A DNA stretch of 20,589 nt from JBBQTU01 sp038213005 (lineage in GTDB: Bacteria > Planctomycetota > Phycisphaerae > Tepidisphaerales > Tepidisphaeraceae), in contig JBBQTU010000048.1 in NCBI GenBank assembly GCA_038213005.1, forward strand, positions 1 through 20,589. The letters run 5' to 3'. A model generated the notes under the pieces. That model did not search any database and was not told the origin of the DNA. It was given only the letters and a program-made list of their open reading frames with translations. Below, piece by piece: positions 15,063 to 20,589 of the stretch (position 1 is the first letter of the stretch; each line of letters starts with the position of its first letter). Both the position numbers and the translations under genes were made by a program.

Positions 15063-15931
15063 GCTCCTCCCTTTCCATAACGATAGCGAATGTACATGTT
15101 GGTACCAAGGCGAATCGTCAGGATCATCCCCACCAGCAGCAGCGATGCGCCCCACGCGAGGCTGACCACCTCCGGCCGCGGATCCTTGGCGTATTCATAG
15201 ATGATCTGCGGCAGCGACGCCACCTGCTCGGTCAGCGGTTTGAACGTCACGATGTCCTTCACCGAGTGCGATGGCCAGGAGTTGCTGCCAAACGCGGTGA
15301 ACAGCAGCGGAGCTGCCTCGCCGCCCACGCGCGCCACCGCCAGGAAGAAACCGGTCAACACCGCCGGCATCGCCGATCGCAGGACGATCCTCATAATGAC
15401 GCGGCGGCGGGGCAGGCCCAGGGCGAGACCGGCCTCATTCACCGTCGGCGGGATCGCCTTGATCGCCTCCTCGGTCGTCCGCGCGAAGATCGGCAGCATG
15501 ATCATTGACAGCGACAACCCGCCTGCCAGCGCAGAGAACCCGAAATGCTGTACCACCACGCTGTAGATGAACATGCCCACCACGATCGCGGGGATGCCCG
15601 ACATCACGTCCAGGAGTGACCGGGTTGGCCCGGCCATGCGGTCCTGGGCAAAGTGTGCCAGGTACAGTCCCACCAGCAGCCCGACCGGCACCGCCACCAG
15701 CGTTGCCACCAGCAGCACCAGGGCCGAGCCCAGAATCGCGTTGCCAACGCCGCGGGGCGTGGCCAGCGGCAGATGGTAGAAGAACTGCCAGTTGACTGCG
15801 CCGATGCCCTTGGAAACAAGCGTCCACGAGAGGCTCACCAGCGGCACCAGGCTCGCCAGCACCATGGCGACCATCACGCACAGTGCCAGGCGGTTCTTCC
15901 AGCGTCGGGATGCGGCGTTGTTGACAATCAT
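15059..15931 (-). CDS. pstA: Phosphate ABC transporter permease PstA
   Basis: A 290-aa inner-membrane permease subunit pairing with PstC. TM1 is about residues 15-39. Further hydrophobic segments lie near 65-92, 108-130, 138-150, 187-200 and 258-273, giving the six helices expected. The EAA loop that contacts PstB is NEAGLALGLPRRRV (165-178). VGGEAAPLLFTAFG (202-215) is typical of PstA. Its ATG overlaps the pstC stop (ATGA at 15928-15931), and its stop overlaps the pstB GTG, so pstC, pstA and pstB are translationally coupled. Confidence 0.95.
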   Translation of the reverse strand: MIVNNAASRRWKNRLALCVMVAMVLASLVPLVSLSWTLVSKGIGAVNWQFFYHLPLATPRGVGNAILGSALVLLVATLVAVPVGLLVGLYLAHFAQDRMAGPTRSLLDVMSGIPAIVVGMFIYSVVVQHFGFSALAGGLSLSMIMLPIFARTTEEAIKAIPPTVNEAGLALGLPRRRVIMRIVLRSAMPAVLTGFFLAVARVGGEAAPLLFTAFGSNSWPSHSVKDIVTFKPLTEQVASLPQIIYEYAKDPRPEVVSLAWGASLLLVGMILTIRLGTNMYIRYRYGKGGA

Positions 15932-16926
15932 GCCAGCACCCCCTTCGCGCCCGCGAGTCTGCTCACCAGGGCTCTTGCCGCCAGATTCACCAGCAGGGTC
16001 ATCACAAACAGCACCAGCGCCAGCTCAATCAAGGCGGCCTGCATCAATCCGGTGGCTTCGCCAAACTGGAGGGCGATGGCACTGGCGATGGAGTTGGCCG
16101 GGCCGAACAGCGACCACTGGATCGATTGCGCGTTGCCGATGACCATGGTGATCGCCATCGTCTCGCCCATCGCCCGGCCCAGGGCCAGGATGCAGGCGCC
16201 AAGCATGCCTGACCTGGCCGGCGGCCAGACGGCCAGGCGGATCATCTCCCAGCGTGTGGCGCCCAATCCCAGTGCTGCTTCGCGATAGGTGCAAGGCACA
16301 GCGCGAATCGAGTCCAGCGAAATCGAGACGATCACCGGCAGGATCATCACCGCCAGAACCAGTCCGCCGCTGAACAGCGAAAACCCATTGGTCCCGCGAA
16401 ACAGAAAGAACTTGGGCCCGAATATCCAGTGCGCCGCCGGGATCACTGTTGCCTCGACCCATGGCACCATGACAAAGAACGCCCACACGCCATACACAAT
16501 GCTGGGAATGGTCGCCAGTATCTCGATCAGGAATGCCATCAGCCCGCGAAGACGGGGCGTGAAGACCTCATTGAGAAACGTCGCGACGCCGATGCCGACC
16601 GGGGCCGCGATCGCCAGCGCGAACAGCGAACTGAAGAGCGTGCCCAGGATGAACGCCAGAGCGCCATAGTCCTCGCGGCCGTCGGTTGGATCCCAATTGG
16701 CCGACCACAGGAACGCCCATCCGAAAGTCTTGATCGACGGCCAGGCGCCCCAGCCCAAAACCGTCAGAAACACCAGGATCAGCAGCACCGGCAGGAGTGC
16801 AGCGCTACGAAGCAGGATGAAGAACAGCCGGTCGCCGGTGTTCTGTCGGGGTCCCGGCGCGGGAGGCCCGCCCCTGGCGGTCTTCCGCTCTATCGTGCGA
16901 GTCTGGCTCAAAGCTGCTGCGGTCAT
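15928..16926 (-). CDS. pstC: Phosphate ABC transporter permease PstC
   Basis: A 332-aa inner-membrane permease. About 33 Arg/Pro-rich cytoplasmic residues precede TM1 (34-62). Further hydrophobic segments lie near 88-120, 128-156, 186-205, 240-265 and 296-318. The EAA loop for PstB is REAALGLGATRWEM (215-228), and RAMGETMAI (251-259) is a PstC hallmark. The open frame can start at a TTG (16941), but the ATG at 16924-16926 has GAGG 9 nt upstream (16936-16939 complement), so I prefer it. A 177-nt gap with a long inverted repeat separates it from pstS, whereas the following genes overlap. Confidence 0.95.
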   Translation of the reverse strand: MTAAALSQTRTIERKTARGGPPAPGPRQNTGDRLFFILLRSAALLPVLLILVFLTVLGWGAWPSIKTFGWAFLWSANWDPTDGREDYGALAFILGTLFSSLFALAIAAPVGIGVATFLNEVFTPRLRGLMAFLIEILATIPSIVYGVWAFFVMVPWVEATVIPAAHWIFGPKFFLFRGTNGFSLFSGGLVLAVMILPVIVSISLDSIRAVPCTYREAALGLGATRWEMIRLAVWPPARSGMLGACILALGRAMGETMAITMVIGNAQSIQWSLFGPANSIASAIALQFGEATGLMQAALIELALVLFVMTLLVNLAARALVSRLAGAKGVLA

Positions 16927-16942
16927 CCGGTGCGTCCTCAAA

Positions 16943-17084
16943 GTGGGGCAAGCCGCCTCGGCCGCCCATTTCGTCCCCGCGGCACTCGGCCCAAGCTCGC
17001 GCCAGAGCGTTTCCTTGTTCAGCGTGCATCGCAGAGCGTGATTCCGCTGGCAAGCAGATGGGCGGCCGAGGCGGCCCGCCCCAC
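16943..17084 (-). repeat. 27-bp inverted repeat (REPIN-like) between pstS and pstC
   Basis: Arms at 16943-16969 and 17058-17084 match at 25 of 27 positions, with an 88-nt loop. Each arm also contains its own small hairpin, GCCG-CCT-CGGC or its complement. The two non-matching positions are G opposite U in the RNA of the transcribed (minus) strand, so the operon mRNA can form an uninterrupted 27-pair stem with two wobbles. In the opposite strand they would be A-C mismatches. A stem here could protect pstS mRNA from 3' decay or stop part of transcription, giving more PstS than permease. That role is inferred from known REP effects in binding-protein operons. Confidence 0.75.
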
Positions 17085-17103
17085 TCGATCGCGGAGCGTC
17101 GGT

Positions 17104-18153
17104 CTACTTCTGCGGCTCGATCGCCTTGCCATCAGCCTTGATCGAACTCAGCTTCGACTCGACCGTCGGCAGCAGTGCCTTGGGCAGGGGGGCGTAGTGC
17201 ATATCCCCGGCCAGCGACTGCCCGTCGTGGGTTGCCCACCAGAGGAAGTTGACCAGAGCCTGGCCCTTGGCCGGGTCGGTCTGATTCTCGTACACCAGGA
17301 TCCACGTCAGCCCGCTGATCGGATAGCTCGCGTCGCCATCGGCATTCGTTATGGACATTCGCAGATCGGCAGGGATTTCCTTAAGCCCGGCCGCAGAAGC
17401 CGATACGGCCTCAAGGTTCGCGGTCACGAACTTTCCGGCCGCGTTCTGCACATTGCCGAAGGCGATCTTGTTGTTCGCGGCGAAGATCAGTTCGACATAG
17501 CCGATGGCCCCTTCGGTCTTCTGGACGATGGCCGCCACCTGCTCGTTGCCTTTGCCACCCAGCGAGTTGTCGATCCACTTGATCGCGGTGCCCCGGCCCG
17601 GGCCGGCGGCCCACTCAGGGCTGACCTTGGACAGGTAGTCGGCGAAGATGGCGGTGGTGCCGCTGCCGTCGGAGCGATGCACCACGGTGATCGCCTTCGC
17701 CGGAAACTTTACACCCTCGTTCAGGGCGACAATCTTCGCATCGTCCCACGAGGTGATCTTGCCAAGATATATCTCGGCGATGACCGGGCCGCTGAAGTTC
17801 AGCGGCTTGTCGATGCCGGCCAGGTTGTAGATTGGAACCACTGCGCCTATGACGGTTGGAATGTGATAGATCGCCCCGCCCTTGGCGGCGGCGAGCTGCT
17901 TGTCGGTCATTGGGGAATCCGAGCCGCCAAAGTCGACCGTCCGTTCGCTGATCTGCTTGATGCCGGCGCCACTGCCGACCGACGAATAGTTGATCTTGAC
18001 GTCCGGGTGGCTCGCGGTGTATTCCTGAACCAGCTTGTCATACATCGGCTTGGGAAATGTAGCCCCAGCGCCGTTGAGGGTGACATCCGCCTGGACTGAC
18101 CCGGCCAACATCGCCGCCGCCATGCACGCACCAACAAACAATTTTCGCACCAT
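17104..18153 (-). CDS. pstS: Phosphate-binding protein PstS
   Basis: A 349-aa exported phosphate-binding protein. The signal peptide is about residues 1-22 (basic MVRK, hydrophobic core, cleavage after VQA). Phosphate-site motifs are GAGATFP (28-34), SVGSGAG (59-65), GSDSPM (77-82) and HRSDGSGTT (159-167). KTEGAIGYVEL and YPISGLTWILV follow in the C-terminal half. No lipobox at a sensible position is seen, so it is probably a free periplasmic protein. The ribosome site AAGGAG lies 6 nt before the ATG. It is the first gene of the pst-pho operon; a candidate PHO box sits 71-87 nt upstream of the start. Confidence 0.97.
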   Translation of the reverse strand: MVRKLFVGACMAAAMLAGSVQADVTLNGAGATFPKPMYDKLVQEYTASHPDVKINYSSVGSGAGIKQISERTVDFGGSDSPMTDKQLAAAKGGAIYHIPTVIGAVVPIYNLAGIDKPLNFSGPVIAEIYLGKITSWDDAKIVALNEGVKFPAKAITVVHRSDGSGTTAIFADYLSKVSPEWAAGPGRGTAIKWIDNSLGGKGNEQVAAIVQKTEGAIGYVELIFAANNKIAFGNVQNAAGKFVTANLEAVSASAAGLKEIPADLRMSITNADGDASYPISGLTWILVYENQTDPAKGQALVNFLWWATHDGQSLAGDMHYAPLPKALLPTVESKLSSIKADGKAIEPQK

Positions 18154-18223
18154 GGGTAGCTCCTTCTCTGTTAAAGTTGAGGAGAATTGTTAAGACGACG
18201 CGCTAATGCTGCATGTTGGGTAT

Positions 18224-18240
18224 GTTAAGATCTCGTTAAT
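18224..18240 (-). promoter_or_regulatory. Candidate PHO box upstream of pstS
   Basis: On the minus strand two TTAAC boxes are spaced 11 bp start to start (TTAACG-n5-TTAACA). That is the one-helical-turn spacing of PhoB/PhoP sites and close to the TTAACA-n5-TTAACA form of Bacillus PhoP boxes. Two more TTAACA hexamers occur nearer the gene (around 18188-18193 and 18169-18174) but not at 11-bp spacing. No strong -10 was found downstream. Confidence 0.5.
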
Positions 18241-18287
18241 GTCCTAAGCCTTTTAGCAGCCGTTGTTTGAGCTTCATCTTTTCATGA

Positions 18288-18596
18288 AACCCTCGCCATC
18301 GCAACCGCGATTATGAAGATTATGATGCTCAAACTGCTTCGATCTTCCACCTCACCGACGTGCAGAACACCGGCATCACCTATGCTGGCCCCTCCATGAC
18401 GCTACTGGAAAAGTGGGGTGACCTGCCCCATCTCGTCCGCGCCGGCAAGGCCACGCTGCGCCTGAGTGTCACCGGCCCGGCCACCGACACCCTCTACCCC
18501 CTGGACGCCGCCGGCCGCCGCCAGAAGCCCATCCCATGTCTGGTTCAACAACTCCGCCGGTCATTCGATGATGAAAAGGGGCATGGGATCGACTAG
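18288..18596 (+). pseudogene. Fragment of a protein-coding gene (C-terminal-like piece)
   Basis: The plus frame opens after a TGA at 18285-18287. From about 18306 it reads well-formed protein with C/G-biased third positions: YEDYDAQTASIFHLTDV, then NTGITYAGPSMTLLEKWGDL, then HLVRAGKATLRLSV and LYPLDAAGRR. There is no start codon with a ribosome site, and homologous-looking character fades after about 18520, where the frame ends in unrelated residues and a TAG. The pattern (a beta-rich segment ending in a PLDAAGRR-like strand) resembles the extreme C-terminus of a secreted or carbohydrate-active protein, but I cannot name the family. It is probably a remnant left by deletion or rearrangement. 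Confidence 0.5.
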
Positions 18597-18787
18597 CCGG
18601 GCAGAGAGCCGCTCGCAGCGAAGAAGAAGATTTTCACGCCCGTGCCGCCCCCCCGTGGCACGAGCCGCCGGCACAGCATCTCGCTTGGGCGGACCCGGCC
18701 GTAGCCCCCGCCCCCAGCCAAGCCGCTTCCATATTCCTCGTTGTATCCCATCCCGACCTCGTGCGTTCTCGCGTTGTTAGGTCTTTT

Positions 18788-18811
18788 GCGTTTTTCCCGC
18801 GTTAAAAACGC
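18788..18811. repeat. Palindrome, copy 1 of a small dispersed repeat
   Basis: GCGTTTTT at 18788-18795 pairs with AAAAACGC at 18804-18811 (8 bp, 8-nt loop). The core is shared with the palindrome at 18895-18922: on the minus strand both read GTTTTTAACGCGG followed by an AAAACGC-containing stretch, and both are followed by GTCGGGAT within about 40 nt. Confidence 0.6.
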
Positions 18812-18894
18812 CATGCTCCGATTTCACCTTTCTTGCTCTTTTTGAAAGATTCTTTCCCAGCTTTTTTAGGACAATCGCAAATCATATCCCGACG

Positions 18895-18922
18895 TTGCGT
18901 TTTCTCCGCGTTAAAAACGCAA
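18895..18922. repeat. Palindrome, copy 2 of a small dispersed repeat
   Basis: TTGCGTTTT at 18895-18903 pairs perfectly with AAAACGCAA at 18914-18922 (9 bp, 10-nt loop). It is about 110 bp from the related copy at 18788-18811. Relative to copy 1 it lacks an internal stretch of roughly 25 nt before the shared GTCGGGAT tail (minus strand). Confidence 0.6.
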
Positions 18923-19028
18923 CAACACAGGAAAGGTAGAGAGGCCCTGCGCCCCAACCCCGGCCAAGCCATCCAACGTGGATCGCCCCGGAGCCCCGGC
19001 CACATCCTCTCACCCAAAGGAGACCGCC

Positions 19029-19142
19029 ATGGAATTCCAGAACCCCCTCGCCGCCTGCCTCGCCAGCTCCGCCTCGGCACGAACTGGCCACCGCGCCATC
19101 GCCAAGGCAGCGCATGGTCAATCAACAATCACCAATCGACCC
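19029..19142 (+). pseudogene. Possible truncated gene start with good ribosome site
   Basis: AAGGAG stands 6 nt before the ATG at 19029. The frame begins MEFQNPLAACLASSASAR and stays plausible for about 30-37 codons before passing into low-complexity Pro-rich sequence. The ribosome site and start look genuine, but no family is recognised and the continuation does not. It may be the 5' end of a gene disrupted by repeat insertion, or chance. Confidence 0.2.
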
Positions 19143-19457
19143 CTTACGTTCGCAGTTTACCCGCCGCTGCCTGCCCACCGTGGCGGGGCGAAGACCTCGC
19201 CTGGGCGGGGCGGGCTCTACGTTTTACGCTCTACCCCCCCCTCCCCCGAAACCTGCGCACCTGCCCCCCTCACCAGCGCGCAAGTCCTTGTCCCACAAGG
19301 CCCCGCGCTACCCCCCACCCCCTCCCGCGAAAACCCGAGCACCTGCCCAACCCCAACAACGCCAAACCCCCAAAGCCTTGGATTCATGGCGGCCGTGCGG
19401 GAGGAATCGCATCGCGTCGGGTATGCTGGCTCTGCCCTATTTCCAAACAGAGGGACG

Positions 19458-20096
19458 ATGGCGAAGAATATCCTGGATTACGCGGATGGGCGCCTGGCGA
19501 AGCCGCTGTCTATGCGGAGGCTCCATTTTGCGCGCTGGGCGGCGATTGTCCCCCTGGTGGCCGGTACGGCGATCACAACGCTGTTCATGTGGCTCCGGAG
19601 TTCCGGGCTGCCTGCGCTGGGGCTGCTATGCATCGGGTTGGGTTCGCTCAGTGTGCTGGCGGGGTTCGCAGCGCTGGTGCAGCATGCAGTCACACACCTC
19701 TGGAGCGGTGCGAGGCCCGCCTGGGTCGTCTGGCGCGAAGTGTTGGTGGCACTGGCTCTGCTGGCGGTGAACATCCCCGCGTGCTCCTGGTGCATCAAGG
19801 TTGGGCAGTCGGAGATGCTTCGCATTCGCGTGACGTTTGTGAATGACACCGCGGCGCCGGTCAAGAACGTGCGACTGCAGACGGCCTCCGGCACGACGCC
19901 GGTGGGCGACCTGCCGCCGGGACGCCGCCAAGTCGTGACGATTGGGATGTGTAATGAAACGGGCCTCACAGGCACGGCCGACGTTGGCCGAACAAGCGTC
20001 GACTTCGAAGTCGATGGATATTTCGAGTCCACGGCCGGCCCGTACAAGCATACGGTTCGGTTTCAGGCCGCAGCGACGCGGCCGAGCGTGAAGTGA
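19458..20096 (+). CDS. Membrane protein of unknown function with C-terminal beta domain
   Basis: A 212-aa protein that I do not recognise. A cytoplasmic N-terminus of about 26 residues is followed by three hydrophobic helices: about 29-51 (WAAIVPLVAGTAITTLFMWL), 55-80 (LGLLCIGLGSLSVLAGFAAL) and 97-117 (VLVALALLAVNIPACSW). A C-terminal domain of roughly 90 residues (IRVTFVNDTAAPVKNVRLQT onward) has alternating hydrophobic strands like an Ig or carbohydrate-binding-type sandwich, and probably lies outside the membrane. The frame is open far upstream, but MAKNILDYADGRLAKP after GAGG (4 nt spacing) at 19458 is the sensible start. Its stop is 8 nt before the TatD gene, suggesting co-transcription. 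Confidence 0.75.
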   Translation: MAKNILDYADGRLAKPLSMRRLHFARWAAIVPLVAGTAITTLFMWLRSSGLPALGLLCIGLGSLSVLAGFAALVQHAVTHLWSGARPAWVVWREVLVALALLAVNIPACSWCIKVGQSEMLRIRVTFVNDTAAPVKNVRLQTASGTTPVGDLPPGRRQVVTIGMCNETGLTGTADVGRTSVDFEVDGYFESTAGPYKHTVRFQAAATRPSVK

Positions 20097-20104
20097 GGAA
20101 GAGC

Positions 20105-20589
20105 ATGATCGATACCCATTGCCATCTGGATGACCCGCGGCTGCTGCCTCGGATGGATGAAGTGCTGGAGCGTGCCCGGCTGGCCGGGGTTACGCGGATG
20201 ATCACGATCAGCACGGACCTGGCGGACAGCCGGGTGTCGCTGGAGTTGTGCGCGAAATACAGCCAGCTTCGATGCGCACTGGGGATCCATCCGCACAATG
20301 CGGCCGGGCAGAGGGCGTCGCATGATCTCGGGGCGGCGGCCGCTGAGGCCCCCCTGCCGATGCCGGAGCAAATTGCACAGATTGCACTGCTGGCCGCCAA
20401 CCCGGTAGTCGTGGCGCTGGGCGAGATGGGGCTGGATTATCACTATGACTTCTCGCCGCGGGAGGCGCAGAGGGATGTGTTCCGCGGGCAACTGGTCGCC
20501 TATGCCGGGCTGAACAAGCCGCTGGTGCTCCATGTGCGTGAGGCGGTGGATGATGCGATGGCGATGCTGGCGGAGTTTGGCGATCCGCG
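20105..20589 (+). CDS. TatD-family metal-dependent hydrolase, N-terminal part (cut by window end)
   Basis: 161 codons are visible before the right edge. The amidohydrolase-fold metal ligands are present in order: HCH in DTHCHLD (H5 and H7), ALGIHPH (H62, H64), E107 in ALGEMGLDYHYD, and H143 in LVLHVREA. TatD proteins are cytoplasmic, divalent-metal 3'-5' DNases or related hydrolases of about 255-270 aa, so roughly 100 residues are missing. The catalytic Asp near the C-terminus is outside the window. GAGG lies 6 nt before the ATG, and the gene follows the membrane-protein gene by 8 nt. The N-terminal half has an insertion-like Ala-rich stretch (about 68-98). The paralogue (TatD or YcfH-like) cannot be distinguished. 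Confidence 0.92.
   Translation, partial: MIDTHCHLDDPRLLPRMDEVLERARLAGVTRMITISTDLADSRVSLELCAKYSQLRCALGIHPHNAAGQRASHDLGAAAAEAPLPMPEQIAQIALLAANPVVVALGEMGLDYHYDFSPREAQRDVFRGQLVAYAGLNKPLVLHVREAVDDAMAMLAEFGDP

Larger units (their letters stand above)
18154..19457. other. 1.3-kb spacer: pstS control region, gene fragment, palindromes and low-complexity DNA
   Basis: From the pstS side it holds AT-rich control DNA (18154-18287), a decayed coding fragment (18288-18596), two related palindromes (18788-18811 and 18895-18922), and a Shine-Dalgarno-led short frame (19029 on). It ends in a C-rich stretch (19220-19380) with many CCCC runs. No intact gene is evident. One frame stays open from 18978 into the membrane-protein gene at 19458, but its upstream part is Pro/Thr/Ala-rich low-complexity sequence. 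Confidence 0.6.

Noticed and set aside
18978..19457. N-terminal extension of the membrane protein gene (frame open from 18978)
   Set aside because: The extension is low-complexity Pro/Thr/Ala sequence. MAKNILDYAD at 19458 follows a ribosome site and begins the normal-looking protein.

Overview
The window is high-GC DNA, clearly above 60% by eye, with C/G-rich third codon positions. It contains mostly long metabolic and regulatory genes separated by repeat-rich spacers. A Minf_1886-family protein, palindromic intergenic elements, several apparently leaderless starts and a PAS-type hybrid kinase would fit Planctomycetota (a Phycisphaerae-like lineage). That assignment is inference; there is no rRNA or other taxonomic marker here.

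Left end (1-2911, minus strand): three GT4-type glycosyltransferases in a tightly coupled operon that runs off the left edge, with an ATGA overlap and a 3-nt gap between genes. They probably belong to an exopolysaccharide or other glycan locus. Upstream lies a spacer with a three-copy tandem repeat (2983-3256), each copy carrying a GC-rich hairpin. Divergent from the operon is a small Cys-rich protein (3335-3568), followed by trpE (3689-5188). Convergent with trpE is a GH63/trehalase-like glycoside hydrolase (5369-7081).

Middle (7082-9246): mostly spacer. It holds a 209-bp MITE-like element (7196-7404) with about 32-bp terminal inverted repeats and a 6-bp flanking duplication, a perfect 8-bp hairpin and an imperfect direct repeat. 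A two-gene minus-strand unit follows: a Minf_1886-family protein and a one-helix membrane peptide.

Core (9247-18153): a plus-strand PAS-HisKA-HATPase-REC hybrid kinase meets, tail to tail with only 11 nt between, a complete minus-strand phosphate operon pstS-pstC-pstA-pstB-phoU-phoB-phoR. PstS binds phosphate outside the membrane, PstCA/PstB import it with ATP, PhoU links transport to signalling, and PhoR/PhoB sense starvation and activate transcription. Two TTAAC boxes 11 bp apart upstream of pstS are a candidate PHO box. A 27-bp inverted repeat sits between pstS and pstC and pairs better in the mRNA sense than in the antisense.

Right end (18154-20589): a 1.3-kb spacer with a decayed gene fragment and two related palindromes. 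It is followed by a three-helix membrane protein of unknown function and the start of a TatD-family metal-dependent hydrolase cut by the window edge.

I found no tRNA, rRNA, CRISPR array, transposase gene or defence system. The most unusual material is the set of structured palindromic elements in the spacers.
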